Assembly: GCF_000002425.4 (NCBI RefSeq)
Contig: NC_037254.1
Location: 597,072 to 661,071 of the forward strand
From: Physcomitrium patens
Lineage: Eukaryota > Streptophyta > Bryopsida > Funariales > Funariaceae
Direction: 5' to 3'
DNA length: 64,000 bases
This document shows positions 33,481 through 44,960 of this stretch, one piece after another. The position numbers and the translations under genes are program-made. Below the pieces are notes generated by a model, which saw nothing but the letters and a program-made list of their open reading frames with translations, was not told where the DNA came from and ran no database searches. Every line of letters begins with the position of its first letter. Position 1 is the stretch's first letter.

Positions 33481-34750
33481 TTGGATTTAGATTTTGAAGG
33501 TGGTGATAAGATAATAATTATGTATTGTGAGAAAATTTATGATAGAATAAAAGAATATGTGAATAAGTATAAAATAAAGGTGAATACAAAATATAAGACT
33601 ATTATAAAGAAGGCTAAATCAATGGCATTGCCATTACCATCAAATTTTGAAGAAAAGATTAAAAAAGCTTCTATATAATCCAATTTAAGAGATCCAAAAA
33701 AAATAGATCATGAGTTCAAAAATGAATTGACATTAGATGGTTTAAAAGTTGGATGTAAAGAATTCTTAATAAGAGATGAAGAGAGATGTTTCAAAGAAAT
33801 GCTTTCACAACATGATAAGGCATTTGCATTTGAATCACATGAAATAAGATGTATTAATTTAAGTATTGTAGCACCTATGGTTATTTTCACAATTCTACAT
33901 GAATCATAGAATATAAGACCAATTCTAGTTTTAAAGACCCATTTGCCAAAGCTAGTTGAATTATTCAATGAAAAGATTAGGGTAGAAATTTTAAAACCAT
34001 CTATTGCATCATATTCGAATTGGTTGTTCACAATATCTAAAAAAAATAAAAAAAAATTGAGGTTTATTCAAGATGTGCAATTAATAAATAAAATAATTAT
34101 TAAAAATATGGCTTCAAGTCTAATTGTGGATGAATTTACAGAGGCATTTGCAAAGAAAGTAATTTATTCTATAAAAGATCTTTATTCAAGATATAATCAA
34201 TTTCAATTAATAATATAAAGTAGAAATTTAACAACTATGAAGATACCATTAAGATGAATTAGAATGTATATTTTACTACAATAGGCTACAAGTTTTGTGG
34301 CACACATAATGAATGGAATACATAAGATATTAAGAGAATTTATTTTGAGTATAAAAATATCTTTCTTACATGATGTCTCAATTAAATGATGTAAAGAAGA
34401 GAGAAAAGATTAGACTTTGGATTCAAAAGGATGTAAGAAGTTTGTGGTAGATCATATTGATAATTGTGAGAAGATTTTGACAAAGTTAGATGAAGTTCAT
34501 TTAATTTTATTAGGGACAAAATCAATGTTTAAAATAAAAGAAGTTTTGGTGGTAGGATACATGTATAGATGATATGGATGCAAGCTAAGTATAAAAAAGA
34601 TTGATATTGTTAAAAAAATAAAAAAAATATATTATTCAACAAAAATTAGAAGATTTTTAGAAGCATGTATTTTCTATCTTATATAGATATCTTATTTTGT
34701 ACATGTAGCAAATCCAATATATGGATTGTTAAGAAAGAATAAATTTTTTT
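33481..34750 (+). pseudogene. Element E reverse transcriptase and preceding spacer
   Basis: 33481-33678 matches the B pre-RT segment. 33943-34218 encodes the RT fingers with KKLRFIQDVQLINKIIIKN. The catalytic box reads FLHD (34363-34374), an Asp-to-His (GAT to CAT) change or an atypical FLDD box. It is followed by DHIDNCEKILTKLDEVHLIL and VGYMY (34450-34570). The lineage differs from A and H in having FL(D/H)D followed by a cysteine-containing loop. Stops are frequent. Confidence 0.7.
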
Positions 34751-34835
34751 AATAAAACTAAAAATAAAAAAACTAAAAAAAATTAAAAAATAAAAATTTC
34801 ATTTCTAATTTTGAAGAAAGTAAAATTATAAATGT

Positions 34836-35345
34836 GAAAGGCTAGTGATATTAACAATACATGCAAGTCCAATTAGAATAGGTTGGAGGATTGGACAAGA
34901 TGATGAATAAGAAAATAGATATGTAGTAAGATTTAGAATAAAGGTTTTGAATGTTAAGTGAAGGATATATACACAAATCAATGGAAAATTATGAGGTGTA
35001 GTAATAGCTAGGAAAAATAAAAAAGAATACTTAATTAATACATTGATAGTTATAAAAATAGATAGTCTATTTTTATTAGATATGATTATAAGTTGTTCAA
35101 CTTTTGATATAATTATGATAAGATAGATAGCATATATCAAATTTACGAATCCAAAATTTAAACACATTACAAGGAAAGAAAATTCAATCTTAGATATGTT
35201 ATCAAAAGCAAGATATCACAATAAAGTAGATATGATTAATTTGAAAGATTAGGTAGGTACAAATTTTTATACTAATGTATTATCAAAAGGAGAAGATATA
35301 TCAAGGAGATAAATTAGAAGAAGATGCATAAACTTAAAAAATAAG
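34836..35345 (+). pseudogene. Element E RNase H
   Basis: In-frame pieces SPIRIGWRIGQDDE, YTQINGKLWGVVIARKNKKE and WIAYIKFTNPKFKHITRK (with two stops) follow the RNase H order just after RT. The longest minus-strand frame here (34826-35167) is its antisense shadow. Confidence 0.55.
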
Positions 35346-36636
35346 TATCAAAAGAAAAGTGGCAAAATATAAATAAAGTAATATGTATATTAAAAAGAAA
35401 TTGGAATGGCTATTTCCAAATGATAAAGAAATTAAAAATTCTTAAATCTAGATTAAAAGCAAGAAAAGAGTTGATAAAAGTAATAAAAGATTTATTCTTG
35501 ATTCTGTGTATATTATCTAACTAAAAGCTATGTGGTGATGTTTTATAGGACCTCTAATATGTATTGACTTTGTAAGACATATTTTTTAGCTTACAATATA
35601 AGTTTTCTATCTGTGGGCCATATATTTAGCTTGTTCTTCAAGCTATCAATATGTGTGGCACATCGCTAACTTATTGACCACATTTCTCACCTAAAAAGCC
35701 AATTAAAGACATATATTATAAAATTAAAAAAATATCTATAAAGCTTCTAGGAAGCTTTTATAGAAGTTATTATGAAATTAATCTACTTTTATCTACTTTT
35801 GTCTAAATCATATGGATAATTATTGGTTTATATGTATATATCCATGACATTACCTTCCTTTCTAGAAATAAGCTTCACAAAGAGCAGTCTTCATATGTTT
35901 AAGAAATCTAAGATGTAGCAAATTATATTTACTCCATACTCCAATCTTTGTTCTCTTTGAAGATAGTTGATAGGCCTTCTCTGCCATCGATAGTATTTCA
36001 TACCAGGTTAAAAAGATCACTCTGTTATTTGGTCATTATTGAAGCCTTTGTAACATCCTTAAAATAAAACATTTGAAACACCATCAAGAGTTGTTTCTAC
36101 CTCTAATAAAATCACCAAAAATTGAGAGTCTCTTCTAAGATTGAGATACCAACCACATTATATCTTGTCATTTATTCAAGGAAGGACATATCATTCTTGA
36201 AGATCTTCATCTCAAATTTGTCATCTTGAAGGTTGTTACAATCATAATATCTCATCTAATAAGTCCGCAATTGAAAGCTCTTGAGTTGAATTCCTAAACC
36301 TCTACCTTTAATATCTATACTGTAGAACACATGTCTTAACTTACAAAGCATGTTTTCTATGTGTGGGCCACATAATTAGCTTGTTCTTTAAGCTATCAAC
36401 ATGTGTAGCATGGCCAACTTGTTTCTAATCTAAAAAGTCAACAAGTGTGCCATGCAACACATGTTGTTAACTTTTATAATCTAAAAAGTCAATTAAAGAT
36501 ACCTACAAAGTCAAAGCAACATCTATAAAGCTTCTAAGAAGCTACTATAGAAGATATTATGGAATTAATTTATTTTTATTTAATTTTATCTAAATCATAT
36601 AGGTAATTATTGATTTACATATATATGTCTGTGACA
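35346..36636 (-). mobile_element. Truncated H element inserted in E pol
   Basis: A minus-strand H LTR (about 35346-35849, start TGTCATGGATATATAC on the minus strand), then the 3' end of the H internal region (35850-36325, collinear with 44482-44950), then a second, partial H LTR (36326-36636) joined directly. The 5' part of the internal region is deleted. E coding sequence resumes at about 36637. Confidence 0.75.
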
Positions 36637-37565
36637 AGATATATGTTTGAATACACAACTAAAAAAAAATTAATAGATTTATATAAAAAAATATGAAAAA
36701 ATATTGAAAAATATTTAAGTATATTAAAGCAACAAGATGATTGAATAGATTAAGAATTTAAAAAAATATATAAAAAATCTATAGATATTTTTTATGCAAT
36801 GGATATTTATGAAAGTATCTAAAGTAGAGAAGAAAAGTACTATAATTGGTGATATGTGGTTTAAAATATCAACAAAAGATTATTAAGAAATTTCATAAAA
36901 GTTTATGAATAGGGCATTGGGATACTTGAGCAACTTTTACTAAATTGAAGGAAAAATATTGGTAGAAAGGCATATATAAAGATATGGATTTTATAGGTTC
37001 ATGTGAAATTTGTCAATTTTATTCAAATATTTAATATTAAAATATATTACACCCAAATTATCTTCTAGTACTATATTATAAGTAGATAGTGGATTTAATA
37101 GCAATGCCTATGGAACTTAGACAAATAAAGTATTTGATACTTGCATAAGAAGATTTATCAAATATGGTTGAAGAAAGAGCATTAAAAACAAAGGATATTG
37201 AAGATGTATTGCTTTGGAAGGATGATCTTAATAGAAAAGAACTTTTAGAGTTATGGATTCAACAATTAGAAAAAAGATCTAATGATACTAAAGTAGCAAT
37301 AGAAAAGTTGAAAGAAGTAAAAAATAAAAAATAAAAAAATATTTCATAAAAAACAAAAGAAATTCGCAAAGAGATGGTTTGGACCTTATATTATCAAAAA
37401 ATATACAAAAATGGAACATACTTGTTATAACAACTTGATGGTATAAAATTAGAGTTACTTATAGTAAGCAAGCAAATGAAGTTATTTAAAGAAAGAAGAT
37501 ATTTTTTTAATAAGAAACAAAATCCCTTACAAGAAATTGAGATGGAAGTAGAAGAATAAATTAAA
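36637..37565 (+). pseudogene. Element E integrase (degenerate)
   Basis: Stop-rich. The region 36960-37110 aligns with the HHCC/DDE portion only loosely. The C-terminal piece at about 37355-37490 is clear: FAKRWFGPYIIKKYT, then a QLDG IKLELPIVSKQMKLFKERR stretch in another frame, matching B 19455-19590. Confidence 0.5.
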
Positions 37566-37583
37566 GATAAAAAATTTGGTGAA

Positions 37584-37585
<2 letters not shown>

Positions 37586-37625
<40 letters not shown>
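37586..37625. repeat. Poly(A) run of about 39
   Basis: A long uninterrupted A run near the 3' end of element E. It produces a Phe-rich minus-strand frame that is an artefact. Confidence 0.9.
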
Positions 37626-37628
<3 letters not shown>

Positions 37629-37680
37629 CTATTAATATGATGAAAAAACTTATCATATGTTGGATGATGCATAGATTCAA

Positions 37681-37690
37681 GGGAGGTGGA
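37681..37690 (+). other. Element E polypurine tract
   Basis: gggaggtgga directly before the TG of the E 3' LTR. Confidence 0.75.
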
Positions 37691-38150
37691 TGTTGTAATG
37701 TAATATAGCTAATAGGTGAAAGAATAAAAAAATATTATATTTTAGAATATCTTATTTTAAAATATTTTAACAAATTATCTTAAAAATATAGATATTAGTC
37801 AAAAAATAATAAATTAAAAGTATAAATATTGTCTTTTTCCAAAGTGAGCTTCTACTTATTTTATAAGACCATAAATGAGACAAAAAAGATAGATTAAAAA
37901 AATAAAGGATTTACACACATGTAGAAGGGAATTAAGAATTGATTTTTTCAATACTTTACTAAAGAATAAAAAAATCATAGAAAAGAACTACAAACTTTTT
38001 TTAAAACTTAGGAATATAATATCAAGAAAAAAATGTGAAGAGAGAGCATGACAACTTGTAAATTAAGTATTTTTATAATTTTCTTATGTTTGAGATTTCA
38101 TAATGTTCGAATCTAACGTTATATAGAATGTAAGAGGCTTACAAAAGTTA
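37691..38150 (+). mobile_element. Element E 3' LTR, truncated
   Basis: TGTTGTAATGTAATATAGCTAA... aligns well with 11945-12200, and weakly on to about 38150 ('tctaacgttatatagaatg' against 'ttaagatttatataagtagaat'). The remaining kilobase or so of LTR is missing. Confidence 0.6.
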
Positions 38151-38559
38151 TAGGAGATGATGATCACAATAGTACCTTTTATGAAGAGAACCGCTAAACT
38201 AAGAGAAACTAATCCATGGCTATTTTACTTTACATAATGATTAGATCAACCTCCAAGCTAATGATAATTCATTCAAAAAAATCAAGCTATTTCGATACAA
38301 GAACAAATCTACAAAACAAAAAAAGGAGGCTACTATCAAAATAGATAGAGCTTCTAAACTTAGAAAATAATGAATAAAAGAAAGAATAAGTGGAGCCATA
38401 GAAATCCATAGGAATGCCATCACTTGCGAATAAATTTGCAACACTTGAATCTATAATTAAAGAAAAGGAGATTAATCAAATGCACTACTTTTTTAGTGCA
38501 TTTCTATTGAACCATGGTAGCATAAAATATGGCTATAAGAGTAACCTGCTCTCAATCAC
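38151..38559. other. Unassigned sequence between E and the inverted J LTR
   Basis: No gene or repeat partner recognised. The open frames at 38241-38444 and 38414-38605 show no family signature. Confidence 0.3.
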
Positions 38560-39893
38560 TATTATATTATGTGTTATCCTATTTGGAAATGCACCAAACA
38601 TCTAGATGTAGAAGGTGAGGTTGTATTTTACAAGTATTCAAGAATTTTAATATATTTTACCTTCAAAAGAAGAATGAAATTTTAATTTTAATTTAAAGTA
38701 CTTAAATCCAATACAAAGTACTCAAAAACATTCTTTTTAGTAATTTCAACTATACATAAATTCTAATTTCCTTATTACTTTCATAATTAGATAATTTTGA
38801 TCATTTTTTTGTAAGTCCTAATCCTAATTAGTAAGCTATAGCTCCTAATCTAATTGTCTACTTGGAGCAAATTCTTGCACATAAATACCACTATAAGTCT
38901 TCTATGTGCTTAAATATAACTCACCTCAATCTAACTTATAAATTGTGAAAAAATGCCTAAAAACCATGTTAATGTTACTTGACTCCCAACTTGAAAGTTG
39001 ATGCAAATATTCTAACAGTGATTTCTCCTTTTTCAATTATTAACTTCAACTCAAAATTAGTGTATAGCTTAACCTTTAATTCTTCTAATACAATGCCAAA
39101 TTTCACTTTGATCCAATTAGTAGATCTTTAGATATCAAAGAAACCCTATTCAATCCCAAACTATCAACTTTTGATACCTGCTTTTACCAAAACCCAGATA
39201 TCTTCCAATTGCATTATTAAATTATCAAAAAATTTATATATACTTAGCTCATCTAATTAGCCAAGTATAATTAAATTTAGAATATTTGATGTGACACCAA
39301 TTACACAAACTAGCCAAGAGTGCTAGCCTTATTTACATTATATAAATTCCAAATCTTTGATACAAACCCTGATTTTGAACAACAATTGCAAAGTCATTTC
39401 AAACCCTTTGAAAACAAGCCTTACATTTCTAAAATCAGTTTGAATCTAGCTCTCAAATTCTAATTGTCAATCTTTGAATGCCTCTCTATTTTACCCTAAG
39501 CCATTATTTTAGTGGTTGGAGGTCTGATTTCAATCATGTCTTACAAATGGTCGACCTTCAAATATCAATCTAATATATTCTAGGAATTTTTGAGCCCAAT
39601 CCTACCTTCAACTTAATCTTAGTATCAACCATACCAATTATTTATCTCTTTTAATCTGATTTTATTAATTCATGGTCTTTTTAAGGCAATAAAATAGTCT
39701 CTATATCCTTCAAGATAAAATTACTAACCAATCTTTAATCTACTACCTATTAAGACAAGAAAATAAACTAAGAAGCTTTTATAAAAGCCATATTTAAATA
39801 ACTTGAATTATTCTTGAACCAAGATAATAAGATAATAATTAAAAATTTATTTTTGATTATATTTTTATCATACAATTGTATTATAACACAACA
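38560..39893 (-). mobile_element. J/B-type LTR, minus strand
   Basis: On the minus strand it starts TGTTGTGTTATAATACAATT (39893) and ends ...ggataacacataatataata (38560), matching the B end ...gatagcacgtaatataata. Collinear with the J LTR 7933-9280 throughout and, like J, lacking the gag-derived block. There is no polypurine tract or clear TSD beside it, so it is probably a solo LTR. Confidence 0.7.
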
Positions 39894-39984
39894 TTGCCAA
39901 TGACTACTAAAAAGTTAGAAAAAACAACAAAATCTTTAGATCTAAATATGTTAAAAATATCAAAGCTTTATCTAAATACATAAC

Positions 39985-39987
<3 letters not shown>

Positions 39988-40044
<57 letters not shown>

Positions 40045-40062
40045 AAAAAAAAAAAAAAAAAA
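39988..40062. repeat. (GA)n followed by poly(A)
   Basis: About 26 GA units (39988-40040) running straight into about 22 A residues, a 75-base purine-only strand. Confidence 0.95.
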
Positions 40063-40149
40063 CTAAGGTTTGAGGTGTATTTTGTTGAATCCTGGCAACT
40101 TCTTTTAAAAAATTTGGGATCTCACCCTCATTCTTAGAATTTTGGCCAA

Positions 40150-40312
40150 GTAAGATTTTTTTTCCATTTTCTTTATTTTTTTTTAATTTTTCTTTATTTT
40201 TTTAATTTTCTTTTTTTTCTTTTTCTTCTTTTTCTTCTTTTTCTTTTTTTTTCTTTTTTTTCTTATTCTTTTTTATTTTTGTCTTTTTCTTTCTTTTTCT
40301 TTTTTCTTATTG
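40150..40312. repeat. Long pyrimidine (T/C) tract
   Basis: About 160 bases almost wholly of T and C on the plus strand (ttttcttctttttcttc and similar), with a few A interruptions. Confidence 0.85.
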
Positions 40313-40910
40313 GATGGTTTTGAATGAAGGATTCAATTTCACCTTCTAATCTAACTTAAATCTTATAATGTCAATAAAAACTATTACTATTGCATCAAGA
40401 CTTATATTAGCCAAATTGATAAAATTCTATCTATTTTGGAATTTTTGTAAAATATCTATTTTAGCCATTATATCCTATTAATTTTTAATTATTTCAAAAT
40501 TACTATATTAACTTCCTAAACTAATGACTTTAAGGACCATAAGTGGATTTTTTGTGTTTAAGTGAGTCAATTGTGTGACTCATATATGGCAACAATCTTG
40601 GATGACTTACAAAGAAGAAGAATCTAGAATTAATTGTTGTGAGCTAAAAATCCTCTTTATCCATTTTAAAAAGAGAAATAACTATACAACAAGTTTATAA
40701 GGTAATAGAAATCAATTGTATAATTATTTTTATAGTTGATTAATTAATTAAGTAGTTATAGTTCTAACTTTCTAAATAATACCTTTCAAACAATGATTAC
40801 CATTTGATTTAACTTAAAACAAGTAATAAATAATAAAATAAAAATAAAAAATAATTAAATAGAAATATTAAATTAAAAATAGTGAGACAAGAAAAAATGG
40901 ATAGAACAAG

Positions 40911-41252
40911 ATAATTAGATAAAAATAACATAGCTGCATGAAAATCCTACGATTATTTAAAAACAATGCAATTAGATGAAAATCATGTAATTATTTGGAA
41001 ATAGTATGAATAGATGAAAATCATGTAATTAGATGGAAATAGCATAGCTAGATAAAAATCATATAGTTGAATGAAAACAATGCAAATAGATAAAATTTAT
41101 GCAGTTGGATGGAAATAACATAATTATATGAAAAGTATACAGTTGGATGGAAATAGTGTGGTTCAATAGAAACAACATAGCTAAATGAAAATTACATAGT
41201 TGGATGGAAATAGTGCAATTGGATAAAGACCACATAGTTGAATAGAGTAGCA
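40911..41252. repeat. 19-bp minisatellite, 18 units in perfect phase
   Basis: Eighteen consecutive 19-base units, consensus close to 'atagttggatgraaatarc', from 40911 to 41252 (342 bases) with many substitutions but no insertion or deletion. Three units equal 57 bases, so a frame stays open on the minus strand (41059-41256) as a low-complexity 19-residue repeat, probably not a protein. Confidence 0.9.
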
Positions 41253-42460
41253 ACAAACAGTAGCATCAACAAAAGCAAAAAATAAATAAATAAATAAAAA
41301 ACTTTCAACTTCAAATCATCATAATTTTTTGATTTTAGCTCCAAATTTGATGATTCTTTTGTCCAACCTTACTAATTTTTTTTTCCTTATATAATGAACA
41401 TGTCTAAATATAAAAATAATTTTACTAACAGTAAGCTCTAAGAAAACCAGCAAGAATATAAAACAACCAATTTACAAAATAAGTTTATGACAAACAAAAA
41501 TAATATAATCCTTTAATGCCTCAAAAGGCCACCCTTGTCAAGAGCTCAATCAAAAGATGAAAGAAGAAGAACAAGGCTTTAAAAGTGCCTTATATATCCA
41601 AACTTTCAAGCCATTTATTTGCAATTATTGTTACAAATAACTTATAAGTAACAACTAATTTGGGAGCCTTTCTACTAGCTAATCCATGAAAGTGGTATAA
41701 CTTGCATGTGACTTGATTTTATTCTAAGTAATTTTAACTACCAATCAATGTTTTTAAAACCTTATGTTATTAAAAGATCAACTTATACCTCCCATGATCT
41801 CCAATCAATGCTACTTATAGAGAGGATCAATGGTTGGCATTCATTTGCCATAAGGTCATGATAAATCACCATAGATACCAATCAATGTTTAAGTTTTAAT
41901 CTATAATAATTTAATTATACAAAATTTATAAAAAATAACTTATTTACTTATTAATAGAAATATTAATCTTTAAAAGAAATTCATTTAGATCCGACTTAAT
42001 TTGTTATCATAGGAGTAATGGTTGAAGGATAAAATAGATCTCTATTTTCTTCCTTCACTATCACTTATGGCTTCAAGAGTATAGTAACTCTCTATCTTCT
42101 TCTTTCACTATCTCTTATGGCTTCAAGAGTAGAATAGTTCTTCATCTTCTTCCTTCACCATTTTTTGTGGCTTTAAGAGTGAAATAACTTCCTATCATTT
42201 TTTTACCATACTCTGACTACAACCAACTCTACCTTTTTTAACAACTTCATCTTAAACAAGAATTAATATTTTCTAAAATCTAATTTTTATAAATAGATTT
42301 TATCAATACTAATTTAATAATTTAAGAACTTGATTTATAATTTTGGCCAAAAATATCTATTTTTTATAATTATAAAATAAATAATATTATATCTTATCAA
42401 AACATCAAAAATTAATTAAATAAAATTTTAATGTATAATCTTTGGCTTACAACTATATAA
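41253..42460. other. Unassigned AT-rich sequence
   Basis: The part 41300-41720 faintly resembles repeat R ('acttcaaatcatcataatttt', 'gctccaaatttga') and may be a related old LTR. Nothing else is recognised except the tandem repeat at 42034-42190. Confidence 0.3.
42034..42190. repeat. 50-bp tandem repeat, about three units
   Basis: 'cttatggcttcaagagta' at 42064, again at 42114, and 'tttgtggctttaagagt' at 42164: period 50, with the intervening 'ctatcttcttctttcacta' also repeated. Confidence 0.85.
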
Positions 42461-42471
42461 AATTTACTACT

Positions 42472-42850
42472 TAAAAAGCAATGTAGCTATAAAAGCTATC
42501 AATTTTTTCAATACTCGAATGAGTGAGCTATTGCTATTTAATATTTTATTAAGTTGAATTATTTTAGAAAAAAATCCAAAAAAGACAAAAGAATTTAAAA
42601 TCTCTTTTGAACTAAGATTGTAAAGATAAAAAAAATATTTAAATTTTTTTAAAGAAAGTAATATTCTAAAATCTTCACTAACCAAAGATTATTATACCAT
42701 CATGCCTTATAAGGCTTATATATCCTTTGGGTGTTTATTTTTGGTCTTTCTTGTACTAATACTAGCTTATTGAGCTAGCTTTTTTTTTCAACCGAATTTG
42801 AATCCAAGGCACTAAATTAATAATTTTTTATTAGATCAATAATTTTATAA
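42472..42850 (+). repeat. Dispersed repeat G, copy 1
   Basis: Reverse complement of 51165-51625 over about 400 bases. Shared landmarks are 'agctatcaattttt..caa.....aatga.tgagctat', 'tttgggtgtttattttt.gtctttcttgtactaata' and the terminal 'gtggttaaaaaaga'. Type unknown; see the second copy for the B-box-like motif. Confidence 0.6.
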
Positions 42851-42895
42851 CCTTTACGTGGTTAAAAAAGACTTAATCATTACTTTCTAATATTT

Positions 42896-42898
<3 letters not shown>

Positions 42899-42963
<65 letters not shown>
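42899..42963. repeat. (AT)n microsatellite
   Basis: About 32 uninterrupted AT units. Confidence 0.95.
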
Positions 42964-42964
<1 letters not shown>

Positions 42965-43390
42965 TCAAGTACTTTTTTTATTCACTTAGAATATTTGAGA
43001 ACTAAATTGAAAAATAAATAAGATGATTGAATATATGAATTATTAGTTTTGAACTCCAAGATTTTAGTTTCTTAAATTCTACCTAATTTTGATAATTTTC
43101 CACTTAAAAAATTGAGTAAGAATGAATTTAAAGATGAATCATTTTAACCTTGTATATAATAAAAATCACACTCTATATTTTTTGCATCTATTTTTCAAAG
43201 TTCTAGTAAGAAAATCTTCTCTATAGCAATGGACATCTACAACTTCAATATAAAGTCCTTTGGGAAGCTTATCCCATCGTCAATGCAATGTGAGAACCTA
43301 CACAAAATATCATTCATGGTCAAGAAATAATTTCGAAATACCATCAAGAGCAAAATGAGAATGCTTCACATTAGTAAAGGGGCATTAATT
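42964..43390. other. Unassigned AT-rich sequence
   Basis: No gene or repeat partner recognised in this stretch. Confidence 0.3.
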
Positions 43391-43919
43391 GTAATGGAAT
43401 ATAGATAAGATATTTGTATTATTAATACAAAAAAATAGATAATTGAAGCCATGTTTAAAAAAAAAATTAGAAGTTTTTAGAATTGAAGCTAAGTTGATGG
43501 TCTATATAGGACCTACTATAGAACATTCTAAAAAGGACTTAGGATGGTTATCTAAGTAAGGCCTACTATTAAGAATATTTTAAAAAATTCTAAGATAATT
43601 AAACAAAGTATAAATAGGATTAACTAGGACTATTTGGATATTTGATCAAATATGGCTTCAATTCCATTTTTTTAATAAAGTTTGATTTTTTACTTTTCTA
43701 TTCAATTTTTTTTATTTTCTTTTGCTCTATTTTGCTATTTATGTTCTATTTTGTTTACTTTTTTTTTATCTATACTATTCTACATTGTCATAAAATTTAT
43801 ATTGCTATGAATTAGAAGGTTTTTAGATCTTAGAGATAATCCAATCTGATTTCAGAGGTAGTAGACTAAATATCAAGTTGGTGAAAACTGTGGAGAAGTT
43901 AAGATTCAATATTACTAGA
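43391..43919 (+). mobile_element. D-family copy D2, left part (possible LTR, PBS and protease start)
   Basis: The last 75 bases (about 43845-43919, '...gactaaatatcaagttgg...gaagttaagattcaatatta') align with D3 at 53170-53235 ahead of its protease block, so D2 was split by the H insertion. The upstream 43393-43790 begins TGTAATGGAATATAG and is followed by 'ttgctatgaattagaagg', a possible decayed initiator-Met PBS, so it may be the D2 5' LTR. That part is tentative. Confidence 0.35.
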
Positions 43920-44429
43920 TATCAAGGACATCTTCAAGAAAAAATCCTCAATACAGTCTTGTGTCACTGAAAAGAATTAAAAACTCACTCAATGATAATA
44001 TAATATAAAATTAGAATGGCTACTGCCAAAAATAAAAAAATTAGAAAGACTTGAAATGATACTAAGGATTAAAAAAGTATTGATGAGAGTGAAGAATACT
44101 TCACTCTTCCTTCCATACATACTCTTAATTAAGAGCTATTTGGTGATGTCTTATAGGACCTTCAAAACATATTGACTTTGCAAGATATAAATCTTAACTT
44201 GTAAGGTAAGTTTTTTATATATATATTACATAATTAGCTTGTTTTATAAGCTATCAATATGTGATTAATTTGTTGACCAAGTTTCTAACCTATCAATCAA
44301 TTACAAATACATCTAAAGTCAATGCAATATCTATGAAGCTTTTAAGAAGCTACTTTAGAAGATATTATGAAATTAATTTAATTTTATCTACTTTTATCTA
44401 CTTCTACTTAATCATATAGATATTTATTA

Positions 44430-44473
<44 letters not shown>

Positions 44474-44481
44474 CTGTGACA
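43920..44481 (-). mobile_element. Element H 3' LTR
   Basis: Collinear with the solo LTRs at 18794 and 60517. An expanded (AT)n tract sits at 44432-44469. The minus-strand start TGTCACAGATAAATA is intact. Confidence 0.8.
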
Positions 44482-44960
44482 TTATTCTTCTTTCTAGAGA
44501 TGAGTTTCACAAAGAGCTATCATCATGTATTGATAAAATTCAAGATGCGGCAAATTGTACTTGCGACATACTATGATCTTTGTTCTCTTCGAAGATGGTT
44601 GATAGGTCCTCTCAATTATTGATAGTATTTTCTACCAGAGTAAGAAAACCAACCTATTATTTGATCATTATTAAGGCCTTTGTAACTTCCTTCAAATAAA
44701 ACATTTGGAATACCATCAAGAGTTATTCCTACCTCTAATAAAATCACCAAACATCAAAAGTCTCTTTCAAGGTTGTGATATCAAATACTTTATAACTTGC
44801 CATCGATTTAAAAAAGGACATGATATTCTTAAGGATCTTCATCTCGATTATGTTGTCTTAAAGGTTGTGACAATTGTAATGTCTTGTCTAATAAATCAGC
44901 AAATAAAATCTCTTAAGTTGAATCTACTAGTTATTGATTCTCTATTTCTTTAGTATGACA
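44482..44960 (-). pseudogene. Element H integrase C-terminus, possible chromodomain
   Basis: On the minus strand a frame reads ITLDGIPNVLFEGSYKGLNN followed by DQIIGWF, resembling the K-W-K-G-...-T-W core of an integrase chromodomain after decay. The truncated copy in E (35850-36325) keeps the same order (YKGFNNDQIT). The identification as a chromodomain is tentative. Confidence 0.4.

Larger units (their letters stand above)
11945..38150 (+). mobile_element. Ty3/gypsy element E, split by nested insertions
   Basis: 5' LTR starts at TGTTGTGATATAATATAG (11945), is interrupted by element A (12806-29750), resumes at 29756 and ends ...aatatatca at 30722. The internal region carries PBS, gag, protease, RT, RNase H, an inserted H element, integrase end and polypurine tract. 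The 3' LTR starts TGTTGTAATGTAATATAG at 37691 and can be followed to about 38150, then is lost. All reading frames are heavily mutated. Without insertions the LTR would be about 1.8 kb. Confidence 0.7.
39894..40910. other. Unassigned AT-rich sequence with microsatellites
   Basis: Contains the (GA)n/A(n) tract and a pyrimidine tract (listed separately). The rest shows no coding or repeat signal that I can support. Confidence 0.35.

Noticed and set aside
37394..37672. Minus-strand frame with a long Phe run
   Set aside because: It is the translation of the poly(A) run at 37586-37625.
40911..41252. CRISPR-like array
   Set aside because: Units are contiguous 19-bp repeats without spacers, and the DNA is plant nuclear.
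41059..41256. Minus-strand frame with 19-residue periodicity as a repeat protein
   Set aside because: The periodicity is a direct result of the 19-bp minisatellite; there is no start context or conservation evidence.
43391..43800. Confident call of a separate Copia-type LTR
   Set aside because: The TG start and a weak PBS-like sequence are suggestive, but there is no second LTR or coding domain to confirm it; kept only as a tentative part of D2.
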